A stretch of 64,000 nucleotides of DNA from Hemicordylus capensis (GCF_027244095.1 NC_069657.1:152082857-152146856), one strand, 5' to 3'. Shown: positions 31,713-43,562, counted from the stretch's first letter. Program-made: numbers and translations. Notes: generated by a model from the sequence alone, not told the origin.

Positions 31713-33150
31713 GCAGCCTGAGGAAATGGACAAGATCCTAGGCAGTGTGTGGGCAACAGCATTCTCTCTGAACCCTTACCCTTCATGGCTGGTAAAATCT
31801 GCCGGTGAAAGAACAGGTAGGCGGTTGGAGCCCATTATTAATGCTTCATTAAGGGAGGGTAAAATGTCATTAAGCCTCAAGTAGGTGGTGGTAAGACTAC
31901 TATTTTAAATGCCCTCCCTTGATTCCACCAACCTTGAAAACTATCAGCTTCTTTCAAATCTTCTCTTTTTAAGCAAAGTGATAGAGCATGTGGTGTCTAT
32001 GCAGCTGTGCAGGGTCTTGGATGATATGGATTATTTAGACCCTTTTCAATGTGGCTTTCGCTCTGGGTTTGAGGCTAAAACTGCCTTGGACACCCTGGTG
32101 GATGACCTACACGGGGAACTAGACAAGGGGAGTGTGTCCCTGTTGGCTCTGCTGGAGCTCTCAGTGGCATTCAATATCATCGACCATGGTATCCTTCTGG
32201 ACTGCCTCTCGGGTATAGGGATCAGGGGTGGTGCATTGGAGTGGTTCCAATTCTTTCTTGGGGGGAGGTTTCAGAAGGTTGTGCTGAGGGACTTCTGCTT
32301 GACTCCTTGGCCTCTGGCCTATGGGGTCTCACAAGGCTCAGTATTGTCCTCCATGCTGTTTAACATTTACATGAAACTGCTGGGAGAGGTCATCAGGAGA
32401 TTCGGACTAAAGCAGATGACACTCAGCTCTACCTTTCTCTGACATCAGATCCGAGAGATGCAGTGGATGTACTGAACCAGGGGCTAGAGGTGGTGATGGG
32501 CTGGATATGGGTTCAGGCCTGTAACCAGCCTCAAAAAAAAAAAAAAAAATTGGAGGGGGGATTGCAAAAGTCAGGGGAGGCCAGTTATAAAATGTTCAGT
32601 GAAAACAGTCAGTGAGGCTGGGGAGGAAAAATAATTTTTTGGTGTGGCAGGTACACACCATGCCACCAGCTGGCTATGGGCCTGTGTGGGCTAGCAAACT
32701 GAGGTTAAATCCAGGCAAGATAAAGATGCAGCTGGTCAGTAGAAAAGCAAATCGGGATAGGTTCATTCAACCAGCTCTGGATGGGGTTGTACTCCCCGAG
32801 AAAGAGCAAGTGTGTAGCTTGGGGACTATTGCTGGACCCGGCTCTGCTTTTGGATGCTCAGGTGGAGGCGGTGCCCAGGGTTGCCTTTACACAGCTTTGG
32901 CTAGTGCACCATCTGTGCCCCTTTCTTGAAAAGGCAGATCTGGCAACGGTTGGCTCAGAGCATATATTACACCTATTTTGAAAGAGCTGCACTGGCTGCC
33001 GGTTTGTTTCTGGATCCAATTCAAGGTGCTGGTTATTACCTTTAAAGCCCTTAAGAGTTTGGGTCCTGGATACCCGAAGGACTGCCTGCTCCCAAAGGTT
33101 TTCTGCCCTCCCAACAAGGTTGTCAGAGGGGCCTTTGCTCCATGTGTCGA
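31713..33150 (+). mobile_element. L2-clade LINE copy C, RT and C-terminal part
   Basis: At 31909-32442 it reads NYQLLSNLLFLSKVIEHVV, DYLDPFQCGFRSGFEAKTAL, then GVSQGSVLSSMLFNIYMKLL. The YADD region near 32410 is damaged. After a nested MITE it continues LRLNPGKIKMQLVSRKANRD and LPEKEQVCSLG, then a C-terminal block at 32984-33150 (LHWLPVCFWIQFKVLVITF). Multiple frame breaks; no 3' tail is seen. Continuation of the fragment at 26991-27180. Confidence 0.85.
32514..32684. mobile_element. 171-bp hAT-type MITE nested in L2 copy C
   Basis: Ends CAGGCCTGTAACCAG and CTGGCTATGGGCCTG are inverted. The flanking duplication TATGGGTT/TGTGGGCT matches at 6 of 8 positions. The L2 frame reads GWI before and WASKLRLN after it, fixing the insertion point. 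A 17-bp A-run lies at 32533. Confidence 0.75.
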
Positions 33151-34744
33151 TGTTGGGCAAGTTGGAAGCGAGCATAATTTGTGACATTGCACAACATCAT
33201 TAATGATCAGGTGGCATGTCTGTTAAGGCATCAGTCTCTGGTTCCAATTTCCCAACTTTGTGGCACTTGAACCAAGACCTGCCCATTTAAGACCAGAATT
33301 AAGCCTATCTATAATAATAATGATCCTATATCTATATCTATCTATAATAATAATGATCCCTGTAGCAATGTAATAGCTTCTGTTTATTGAATTGTCAAAT
33401 TATTTCATATTTCATTGAATATAATCAAAAAGTGATCTACATGGTCCCATTAGCAATCTTCTAAAAGGCTACCAAACTCCAGTTAACATCTAGTAAGAAA
33501 TTCCACTGCAATGCAGTAGAAGCTTAGAGATGTACACAATTCAGCAATGGAAGATGGCAGCAATTAACACACTTGGTAGTTAGCCCAAGCAAACTGATTA
33601 AAGAGGTTTTAGTGGACTAATCATCTACCTTTTAACTGATTAATTCACCCATGACATTTAAATAAATGTGCACATACTCAAAGTTAAGCTTGCGAGCTGT
33701 TAACAGGAGTTTTGATGGGCTTTTAGCACGTTGCTAAGGGGACCATGAGCATCACTCACTACATTTTTAGATAAAGTAGGGCTTTATTTTTAGATGTTCA
33801 TGCAATGTTGACTTGATTACATCAGGGGAAAAGGAAAGACATCAGCAGTAATTGAGGATAAGGAGTTCAGTGCTATTTTTATCTGGGAGAGCTAACTTTC
33901 TTAATTCCTCATGTTGGCCAGTTTATCAAGATGACCTATACAAGCCATTGCAGGCAGTGGTTAATGCTTATCATTTTTATCATGAAGCGGCAGGGGCAGC
34001 GGGGGAGCAGGCAGTCCTGCTGATGTGTATGGAATACAGCAATGCAGATATAGAGGAGGTCCTGGATAACTCAAATAGCATCATACAGAATCCCTTAACC
34101 TTACAGTTAATGACTATTTATTCCTTGCTTACTTTTTAGGATATGATTTTGTTGCACATATGAATTTGTGTGTGAGTAACACAAATTAGTAATTGCAGGA
34201 TCCTACACCATTGTGCTACACCATGTCATAAGTCTCCAAATGACATGTATGAAAGAAAAATTTAAGCAGATATCTTAAAGTAGACTTTGGGCTGCTGTAC
34301 AGATCCTGTTGATTCATTTTGCTGGAACATAATAAAGCAAGTTTTGAATCTGGAGTAGAGTTAGACTTCCTAAAGAACTGGGGCTAGCTTAATATATGCT
34401 GCAGTGTGTAGGCTGAACAAGCAACGGGACACAGGGGTGAGTCTTGAGCTCACACTCCTCCCCCATCATGTGTGGGAAATCTAGATGAGACTGTGAGAAA
34501 AGGGAGGAGACAGTCCCATGAATGACCTGGTTCTGACTGGAGGTTCTATCCATGTGAAGAAGGGCATGTGAGTTCAAGGCACACTCCAATTGTATGTACA
34601 ACTTAACATGCTAGAGCACGGTGGGACCCAGACCTGGAAAGATACTAGAATAATTAGAGTGGTTTGATAGATGAATAGTTCAGGACCATGAGCTTTGTCT
34701 GGACATCTTTCCTCCAATTAGTGATCCAGCTTAGGTCTTTCCTG
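33151..34744. other. Unassigned interval
   Basis: Only short (CTAT)/(AATA) runs near 33310-33360. I see no gene or repeat family. Confidence 0.4.
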
Positions 34745-35062
34745 TCAATTATCTCTCCACACGTTTCCACAGGGCGAATAAGCACAGCATAAAGTTGCTT
34801 TGATCTCTGCATTCTGGAAATTGATACTCAATATTCTAGCAGTTTGATTGTCCTTTAATTCAATGAACTTCACCTTTGCTTCCCCGTCACCACAGCTGTC
34901 CTGCAGAGTATTTATGAAGTGCCTGAACATTCTGTAAAACACCTTCAGTTCTGAGTTGAACTGTGCAAAATCATCTCCACATAAAGTGATGTTGTTATCT
35001 ATATGCATTTCATTATGTTCCATTAGCTGCCCAGAACTGCCCACATGCATTGGGATCTGATT
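34745..35062 (-). pseudogene. Unidentified coding-like frame (101 aa plus upstream trace)
   Basis: The minus-strand frame 34745-35050 (MHVGSSGQLMEHNEMH... then LKVFYRMFRHFINTLQDSC, KVKFIELKDNQTARILSINF, ATLCCAYSPCGN) has balanced, globular-protein-like composition unlike its neighbours. The same frame above it, past an in-frame TAA at 35063-35065, continues coding-like (LFSLRYIAEFVDLVLQKGDL) up to a TGA near 35128. This looks like a decayed exon or a processed pseudogene of a host gene. I do not recognise the family. It may be chance. Confidence 0.25.
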
Positions 35063-35280
35063 TTATACACTGAGGTCTCCCTTTTGCAAAACAAGATCCA
35101 CAAATTCAGCTATGTATCTCAAAGAAAACAAAATGTCCAATATTAGTCAGACAATACAAGCTGCCTTGCAAGGTTCACTAAATCCAACATTCAGCCACAG
35201 CAGTACACTGTGCCAGACGTCAAGGAAACAAATGCCATTATCAGCCAGAGACAAAAGTTTGGGGAGGTGTACAAATTTGA

Positions 35281-35332
35281 GTGATTGATTGATTGATTGA
35301 TTGATTAAATAAATAAATAAATAAATAAATAG
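35281..35332. repeat. (ATTG)n then (AATA)n microsatellite
   Basis: Five to six GATT/ATTG units followed by AAAT units. Confidence 0.9.
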
Positions 35333-35424
35333 TCAAGGTCTAACCTATCCGTGGACCTTGACGTTTCCTTTTTTCACCTTCCCAATTTATTTCCTGTAAA
35401 GCTACAAAATGTCTGAAATGTTTC

Positions 35425-35428
<4 letters not shown>

Positions 35429-35458
<30 letters not shown>
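35429..35458. repeat. (CT)n microsatellite
   Basis: Fifteen CT units in a row, ending at CATATAGGGG. Confidence 0.9.
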
Positions 35459-35462
<4 letters not shown>

Positions 35463-35712
35463 GGGGCAGCTCCCCCATGAGGCCAGGTAAGGTGATTATC
35501 TCAGGTGGCAAGTGTGCCACAGGGCAGTAGGTGCAGGCATCCCAACAGCCCCTGCTGCAGACATCACCTCAACTGCCTGCTGCTGCTACACCACCTAATC
35601 TGTGCTGCTGCCAACCCATCTCGTATTTCTCCCCCGCACCCAAGCATCAATGCTGCCCCCCTTCGATGGCCCTGCCCCTTGATGGCCTCATCCCGCCTCA
35701 TTTGCCAGCCCA

Positions 35713-36616
35713 ACAGGAAAAACACAAAAAGAACCGTGCAAAATGTAGAAACAGAGGGGCCATGAAAAAGTTGCCAATAATTGCAAAAGCACAAACTGTG
35801 ATACATCTAAAGATCTAAGGATCTATGTGGAGGGAATAAACAAAACACATATAAAAGTATGGCTTTTTCCCCCCTCAACAAGGTATAGGAGGAAAGGCTG
35901 CCTCCATAAAGATTTGGTTGTTGAGCTATTGCTGTTTGAGCTCAGGGAAGAGGAAAAGTGGTTATTTCAGTTCTCTGAGGAAGGACTATCCGAAACGGGC
36001 TCAAGAATCCCGGGCTAGCCTCTAAGGACTCTTTTCATCTTGGCAAGACTTTACTCTTATACACAGAAGAAGTTTCTGTCCAATTCACTGAGATGCTGTA
36101 TTCTTTACATATGCATGTGCGGATACTACCTGCAAGATCATGGTCATTGTTACTCATTTAAGGATTCTTTACCATTGCAAAACTTTTTTTCAATCATTTT
36201 TGATATAGATTTTTTCTCTATATGGAGAAGAACAACATTTTTTCATATACTCATGTGGCTTTTTCTAATATATATATGTTTGGGTTGAATTTGTACTTAT
36301 CTTTAACAATGACTTTTGTCCAATTTGTTGAGATGCAATATCTTTGTCACATGTATGTGCAGATACTATTTGCAAGATAATTGTTATTGTTATCCATTCA
36401 TTCTAGACTATGAATATAGCATCTTCAGTTACAGACAAAACGGATATATGTGTTTCGTTTATTCCCTCCACATAGATCCTTAGATCTTTAGATGTATCAC
36501 AGTTTGTGCTTTTGCAATTATTGGCAACTTTTTCATGGCCCCTCTGTTCCTACATTTTGCACGGTTCTTTTTTTGTTTTTCCTGTTGATTCGGCATGCAT
36601 CCTGCTTTTTTCCTGC
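35713..36616. mobile_element. Fold-back retro-insertion with perfect 15-bp TSD
   Basis: A 904-bp insertion flanked by TCATTTGCCAGCCCA on both sides (35698-35712 and 36617-36631), a duplication length typical of target-primed reverse transcription. Its ends are 142-bp inverted arms (about 35712-35853 and 36445-36586) about 97% identical by eye. Between them are two direct copies of a block of about 85 bp (about 36070-36155 and 36308-36395, sharing CTGTCCAATT-like, GAGATGCWRTAT and GCAAGAT), and a motif CTGAGGAAGGACTATCCGAAA at about 35976. No protein is recognised. A Penelope-like element or an inverted LINE insertion are the main options. Confidence 0.55.
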
Positions 36617-36631
36617 TCATTTGCCAGCCCA

Positions 36632-37934
36632 GGCACCACCCACTCCTCTTCCCATTGCCACCCATCTCAGCTACTAGATGTGCCCCCACTGTTGAGTGTT
36701 TGCACAGTAAAAGGCAGTATGGAGCATGCCTCCAATAGTGCTGGCGGGCCTCTACACTGCTGCACCAACATTAGCTTTCCTTCCTTCCTTCTTTCCTTCC
36801 CTCTCTCTCTCTTTTCCACACTTTCTCTTTCCTCCCATCACCAAAGGTGTCTGGAGAAAAATCAGACAAATGTGATGCTTGGAGGGAAGAGACACGTTTG
36901 CATTTGCATAACAGGGGGCACAACCTGTGGCATGCCTAATGTATCTGAAGGGAATCTTTGTGCAATAGGAGCACACTTCCAAAAATTCCCATTATTTAGC
37001 ACAGCTAAGCTATCTTCTTGAATTGATGCAACTTGGTTCATTTTGCAAGCGTAGCATTAGTCACAATATCAGCCACTGCTTGCTTCAAAACAGGCCTTCA
37101 CCATTAGACTGCCTGGAAGATGGGCCAAACGAAGAGCAGAAATTTGATTCACAGACTGGGATTCATTTAGGAAAGAAGAAACTGAAAAGTGTCAGGTTGG
37201 ATTTACTATACCGCTGTTTCTGATCATATGCGATTTTGAATGTCCATATCCTCATTTGCTATACAGATTCAGAAGAAATGAGAAATCCTAGCATTGGCTC
37301 TTACCCTGCACAACTGTGTTATATGGATAACATGATGTTAAGAGAGAACTGATGGACCACACTCTGTAAGATGTTAAACAATACTGCAGTTGAACAATGT
37401 CACCAGTCACCTCTCACATTTAAATCTACAGCTGTCTCAAAAGGAATTTGCTTACAAAACAAAAGAGCTCCTGTCAGGTCCTCCATCCCCTTCCACCCCT
37501 CTTCTCAGTCAGAAATTTCCTTTAATGCCCATTTCTCTCTCTGTCCCCATCTTGATGCTGCAGACAACAGGTGAAATTTAGCCTTCTAACCTTCTGCCTA
37601 CTGATAGGATGGGGCTGGTCATTGATTCTTCATGTCTCAGGCAAAGATTAAATTATCTTTCAAACACAACAAAGCACCTGAGCCCAGTTTATTTAGGCAG
37701 CTGCTGCTGCTGCTGGGAAACCACAAGCACATCTGTTTGTGGTTTCCCTGCGATAGCTCTGGACAGTGTTGTGTTTATTCTACATCTCTGCTCACCTGCT
37801 GCCAGAGCATTATGAATACATTGTTGTGAAAGAGGGCTTCGGGCAATAAGAAAATACTGACTCTTCTATTTCCTTCTGCTTCTTCTCCAAGTTTGTCCTG
37901 GAGAGGGACATTGCTGTCAGTCTTAGCTTAAACC
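36632..37934. other. Unassigned interval
   Basis: The first 100 bp continue the older repeat that received the fold-back insertion (its other half is about 35460-35712). A pyrimidine-rich run lies at 36776-36835. Otherwise nothing is recognised. Confidence 0.4.
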
Positions 37935-38092
37935 ATCCTTGCACCTGATACACTGGACTAGGACTGGGGAGACCCGAGTTCAAATCCCCATTCAGCATGA
38001 TACTTGCTGGATGTCTCTGGACCAGTCACTTATCTCTCAGCCTAACTGACTTCACAGGGTTGTTGTGAGGAGAAACTTAAGTATGTAGTATG
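37935..38092 (+). repeat. MIR-type CORE-SINE
   Basis: Head with CTAGGACTGGGGAGACCCGA, B box GAGTTCAAATCCCC near 37977, CORE-like CTCTGGACCAGTCACTTATC, then TTCACAGGGTTGTTGTGAGG. It lacks the last part of the tail. Matches the copy at 57112. Confidence 0.8.
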
Positions 38093-38783
38093 ATGGGTGG
38101 GTGCTGCTGAGACATGGTGCCAGTCCATCCACCAGTCATAGGCCTCGCAGTATGATGCGAGCGTGTGTGCAATGCAAAATTTTAAAACATTCAAAAATCC
38201 AAACCCTTTTAATAGGCAAAGTCCTCATGCAAGCTGAAGCCATTAAAAATCAACAGAGATTCCCTCTGGTCACCATTGATTTCAGTTAGAGATATGTGAC
38301 ATCCCCTACCCTGGCTCATCCTGAAAAGCAATTGGGCTGCTCAATGGTTCTGTCAAATATTCAAAAAGAAAAAGAGTGAGGGGAGAGATAGGCTTTTTCT
38401 GACACTTGACAGGAACTCTGTAGAAGTGGGAGGAAGTTCAGCAGGAGGCTTCTCTTCCTCCCTCTGTTTTCTATACCGGAGGAATCTTCAAGGCTTCTTC
38501 TCACTTAGCGTCAAATGACGTATGGCATCATGGGGCTTGTAGTTTTCTAATGACAATTAGAAGTTAATTCACAATCAAGAGAAGATCATGAGTCTCAGAC
38601 AAAAACATTGTATTGCCATAAAATGTGGTGATGGCCACAGATTTAGATTCCCTTTCCTCCCTCCCCCTCCCAAAAGGATTAAACAAGTTTATGAAGTACA
38701 GATCAGGACTTATCAGCTATGATAGTAGAACAAGACTACTATAAGTAGAGGCAAAATATCTCTTAATAACTTCATGTCCTGAT
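38093..38783. other. Unassigned interval
   Basis: No recognised gene or repeat. Confidence 0.4.
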
Positions 38784-38846
38784 TGTGAGCACCCAGAGGC
38801 ATCTGGACTGGATGGGCCTTGGTCTGACCATGGGCAGTTCTTATGC
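38784..38846 (+). mobile_element. CR1 LINE 3'-tail fragment
   Basis: GAGGCATCTGGACTGGATGG, GCCTTGGTCTGACCATGGGC, AGTTCTTATG: a diverged CR1 terminus. Confidence 0.55.
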
Positions 38847-40496
38847 TGTAATCACCCAAATTAGAGGCATCAGGGGCTGAGAGACTGTTACTTGGAGCAT
38901 TGCCAGATGGGGCTTTTAGCTCACATCTCCAAAGGAATGGAGGGTGTGCATTTACATATCGGCCAGATTTACCCTGAAGTCCCTGTGACATATCAGAGGG
39001 CACTCCATACACAATTCGGGTTTTCCCTTGTATGTTGGAGCCTAGCCCAATTTATGCCTGGGGTTAAAAAATCAACTTTTTGTATCAGAGTATCTGATAT
39101 ACCCCGAACTCATAGTAAAGCCTCGCAGCAAGCCTGCGGAAAAGGCTGCTGTCTGGGAAAGCTCCTGGTAATAATAATTCAGTGGCTCTATTGCTGACCT
39201 TGGAAGTAAGTTCAAAAGGCTAGTCTTTCAGTCTTCCATTTGTGCATTCACTGATCGAGATGTTTGGACAAATGGCATAATACTAAATGTGTGTGAGAGG
39301 ATATGAATAACAACTGTATTCTTTTATTTCCCCACCCTCCAGTCCATTAAGAAGCAGAATACCGCTTAATGTTTCTCCTGCAATCTTTTTTAAAAGTTGC
39401 AGGATCAAACTCTTAGATTGTTGGGTGTACCCCAGTTGGATTGGTACAGCAGAGAATCTCCCATAATCTAGAATGCTTCTTTCCCCAAGAAAATAAGAAT
39501 TAAATGGTTTTCTTCACTCTGTTCAAGCGAACAATATTATAGCTTCTCCTTCCCTCAGATACATCAGACTCCATTAACAATCCACTCATTTGTTCAGCAG
39601 AATTTAATGTTCTTGACTGAACAAATACCACATTGACTTGCTCATCTAAAGTGGTACCCATAAAAGTCTTGGCAAGGATTTCATTTTTTCACCCATAAAC
39701 TCTGTAAATTACAGCCTGTTCAACGGAGTCTCCCTAATCAGATTTCAACAGAACTTCATTTTATTGTGGGGGAGAGGAGAAAAGCAGAAAGGAAGGGGAT
39801 TTTGGATTTATGGCTGTGCTCTTTCCTTTTTTAAAAAAACGCAGATCAATCAGGTGGGAGTAGATGGTACCAGATAGAGCTGGGCATTTTTATGGCAGCT
39901 GCAGAATGGAGGGTGCTTTTGCTTTTCCCTTTCATAGCTTGATATCCTAACAAAGTATTGGTGCTCCATGGGATGCACCAGTACTCTGGAGAAGTTCCTG
40001 ATTAACACAACACCAGTGCTCATGGGAGAGGGGTGAATTTCAACAGCCTCTCCTTCCCCCAGAAGTCACCTTCAAATATGTCCTTAAGGTCTGTGTGCCC
40101 TCAGGGTTATATTTTGGGTGACACCGCGCACTTCCAAGGGAAGGAGAGGTCATTAATCAAAATGCACCCCTCCCTCGTGACCACCTCTGCTGAGTTATTG
40201 ATGCTACCCACAGCACTGATGCATCGCATGGAGCACAAGTGCTTTGTCAGCATGTCAGTCATAGTGTTATAATCATGTACCACAACTTGAGTGGTTTGAT
40301 ATCCTACAGTTCATAAATTTCCTGATCCACAACGACTCCCCCCACCACCAAATAAACACATCCATGCAGAGCAATCCTAAGCATTTTTGTTAGTGGAGCT
40401 TAGCTTACTAGCTTAGCTTAGCATGAACCACCACCACTGTTTATACGCACAGAGGGCAAAATGTGGAGGCTTCCACACATGCTGGTGAGGGCAACC
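38847..40496. other. Unassigned interval
   Basis: The part 38850-39180 looks repeat-like but I cannot place it. The rest shows no gene or repeat. Confidence 0.35.
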
Positions 40497-40835
40497 CATT
40501 GAAAGTGTCAATTCAGTGCATGGCAGCTGTGAAAAAAGGCAAATTCCATACTAGGGATCATTAGGAAAGGGGGTTGAAAATAAAAAAGTTAATATTATAA
40601 TGCCCTTATACACATCTGTGGTGTGGCTACATTTGGAGTACTGCGTACAGTTCTTGACACCATATCTTAAGAAGGACATTTGGGAAAGGTGCAGAAGAGG
40701 GCAAGCAAGATCAAGGGCCTGGAGCAGTTTCTTTATGAGGCAAGGCTATAGCATCTGGGGCTTTTTAGTTTGGAAAAAGAGTTTACTACAGGGAGACATG
40801 GTAGAGGTGTGCAAAATTATGCAAGCACTAGAGAG
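40497..40835 (+). mobile_element. CR1 LINE fragment (thumb/C-terminal part)
   Basis: Reads a broken CR1 frame: SMAAVKKGKF-like text near 40525, then LHLEYCVQFLTPYLKKDIWE at about 40626-40690, then GLGFLVWKKSLLQGD-like text. Truncated on both sides. Confidence 0.75.
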
Positions 40836-41943
40836 AGTAGACAGAAAGAGATCAGGTATAGCCTGACAGGCGGGAGATGATCCAGGCTTTGTTTATTTCT
40901 AGAGTTGTTAGAATTCATATGCACAGCTCCATCACAGCTCCATCAGCACCAGGTCTTTCCCCCATCCATCCTCCCTTCTACTGAGCTTTGAAAGCTGATT
41001 GTGACTAACTGAGGAGATTCCCCCACTCCTCACTGTAGCACCCTCCAACCCAGAAAGAGAATGTTTCTCTTTGGGAGCTGGGCACCTGTGTAAATATATC
41101 CCAAGGGGGTGGGGGGACAGCCCATACATACATTTAAAAGCTTGCTTTTTAAACAAAGCTGTGCAGCACAGCAAAAGAGTGGTCTGAAAAGGTAATGGTA
41201 TGTGGACTCTTTATGTGTATATATGAAGCTCTAATTGCTCTAAGAATCCCAGCATACTCCCATTATGAGAAAGCTGATCCTAGAACAATGCACACAGTGC
41301 ACAGTTGGAGGAGATTTCCTCCATCAGCCACACATAGGTGAAGGCTGATCAAACAACACCTTGGACTTAGCCACTCTGCTGTGTTTCCATCAGCAGCCAG
41401 CCACTATTAATAGCCATGTTTTAAAACACTCCTAGCATTGATAATGACATATTGGGAATTAAACAACCCACCTGACAAGAGGATTGGCTGCTAGCTTGGG
41501 GAAGTGAGCAGGAATTTTAATGGGCAGGCAGGAGGGGAGGCTTAATAAAATGAATAATGAAGACTAGGAATGCTGAGCACTCTTGGCCCAAGGGAAAGAA
41601 GAACATGACTAAGATGAATCCAAAAGAAAGAAAAATCAAAGAACACCTGCCTTAGGGCTTGGTCAAAATTAACACAAGGTTGGGGAGCATTTTGCCAGAC
41701 TTGCCAGGTTAAATCTACCCCAAACTGCTGAGAGCTACGGTCATCTGGGGAATAACCTCAGGTTAGAGAAATAATTATATTATACCATTTTCTCTCACCA
41801 AGGTGAATATTCAGTAGATAGAAATTAGCTTCATTGTGTCCATAGGGTTAGGTTTTAACAAGCACCATGTTACCCAAAATGTAAGACAGCTGCTGAAAAT
41901 GGCAGCTTTAATTTAGTTCCTGTTTCCTCTCTCAGTGTCTAGG
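40836..41943. other. Unassigned interval
   Basis: No recognised gene or repeat. Confidence 0.4.
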
Positions 41944-42209
41944 GGCTGGTTCAGATGATATTCCTGCCAGTACACTGAATTGCATAGGGAAGGACTCTGT
42001 GTGTGCACATCTGCCTGCATCTGGCACACCAGCACACTGTCATTTAATTGCAGGGGGGGGGTTCTCTAAACCACCTTGCTATGTGTGATTCAAATACTTC
42101 TTTCAAATAATTAGATGACAATGTGATAGGTAGGAGGAGAATCTACATGCCCATGCTCCTCTCCCATGCATTCACACAGGCTGGTCAGATTAGCATCTGA
42201 ACTGGTCAT
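41944..42209. mobile_element. MITE with GGTTCAGATGAT-type ends
   Basis: Left end GGCTGGTTCAGATGATAT and right end AGCATCTGAACTGGTCATA are inverted. A related half-end (GGGCCAGTTCAGACAATAT) occurs alone near 63503. No TSD is certain. Confidence 0.5.
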
Positions 42210-42282
42210 AGAATTCATCTTGGCCTGGATCCAAAAATCACTTTCAGACTTTTTAGTGACTTTTTTAAAAAAAAAATATTTA

Positions 42283-42475
42283 AAAATTTATAAACATTTT
42301 AAGGAAGAGGAGGGCCGGAATAAACATTTATCTTTTTAAAAATTCAGAGTATTTGAGAGGAGAAATTCTCCTCAATTTTCAGTTTTTCCTCAGAAGAAAC
42401 CCTGAAATACTGTGAATTTCTTTAAAGATAAATTTAGATTCCAGCCCTCCTCTTCCTTAAAACATATAAATGATT
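42283..42475. mobile_element. AT-rich fold-back MITE
   Basis: Arms of about 90 bp (42283-42375 and 42390-42475) are inverted, both containing TTTTAAGGAAGAGGAGGGC or its complement and AATTTATCTTT-like sequence. The spacer is short. No coding capacity. Confidence 0.65.
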
Positions 42476-42555
42476 ATGATCAGGGGGTTTACATAGGGTT
42501 GCCACCTATATGTTAACTGCTGTCAACAAGTAAATCCAAATAACACTACAGAGAA

Positions 42556-43160
42556 CAGGCCCACAGTCCCCTGAGCACACAGAACTTGCAATGCAGGCCT
42601 TTGGATCCCCAGCCCTTAAGCTGTGACATCACAATGGGTTGTGTATTGCCCCTCACTCCCACGATCAGCAGCAGCCAATAGGAATATTATCCTGGGATGG
42701 TAAAAATGCCATAACAGTCATTTTCTTAATTATGGACACGGGTTTCTTCCAGAAGTTGATTATCAAAGGGCAAGGCCAGAGAACATGACACAAAGTGGCC
42801 CCATTAGAGTGAGATCTCCAACAAGCATTATTTTAAAAACTGTATCTATTAAATGTGAAGGTTTGGAGCATCATCTATACTGTAACTTATAAAAGCTTTC
42901 CCTAAAAGTAATGTTAGTAAGGTGCTGGGGATTATCTGATCATCACACTCTCATATCACATCGTAATCTGCTCTTGGAGGCTTCTTCAGATACTGAAGGG
43001 ATTTTCCATGTGGCATGGGGAACGGCTGTTTAAGAAACACAGGCCCACAGTCTCCTGGGCACATGCAACTTGTAATGAAGTCTTTTGAATCGCAGCCCTT
43101 AAGCTGTAACATCACAATGTGCTGTGTATTGCCCCTCACTCCCACCACCACCAGCCAATG
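42556..43160 (+). repeat. Pair of direct repeats of about 122 bp
   Basis: Units at 42556-42680 and 43040-43160 share CAGGCCCACAGTC, AGCCCTTAAGCTGT, ACATCACAATG and GTGTATTGCCCCTCACTCCC, at very roughly 85% identity. The 360 bp between them are unassigned. It could be a local duplication or two copies of an unknown repeat in the same orientation. Confidence 0.6.
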
Positions 43161-43324
43161 ACATGCACCGGATGTGGGGTAATGCAGAATGTCATGGTGT
43201 TATGACATGAGGTAAGTTATGAGGCAATGTTATAAGGGGAAGGTAGAAGCTAAACATGGCAATAGCCATGAACCAACTGCTCATTTTATGTAGTGCTGAG
43301 CATAGCTGTTAGTTGAACCCTGTC

Positions 43325-43562
43325 TAACTTGCCTAGAGAGCAAGAGGTTGCCGGTTCGAATCCCCGCTGGAATGTTTCCCAGACTACGGGAAACGCCTAT
43401 ATCGGGCAGCAGCTATATAGGAAGATGCTGAAAGATATCATTTCATACTGCACAGGAGATGGCAATGGTAAACTCCTCCTGTATTCTACCAAAGTAAACG
43501 ACAGGGCTCTGTGGGTGCCAGGAGTCGACTCTGACTCAATGGCACAACTTTACCTTACAGGA
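43325..43562 (+). repeat. Sauria SINE (plus strand)
   Basis: tRNA-like head with B box GGTTCGAATCC at about 43353, body GCAGCAGCTATATAGGAAGA, TGCTGAAAGATATCATTTCA and CTCCTGTATTCTACCAAAG, then the BovB-like tail GGAGTCGACTCTGACTCAAT. The best preserved of three copies here. Confidence 0.9.

Noticed and set aside
36506-37021. 171-aa protein on the plus strand
   Set aside because: It starts inside one arm of the fold-back insertion and runs through its TSD and a pyrimidine-rich run; no domain.
43340-43375. tRNA gene (clear B box GGTTCGAATCC)
   Set aside because: No full cloverleaf. It continues into the Sauria SINE body and BovB-like tail, so it is the SINE head.
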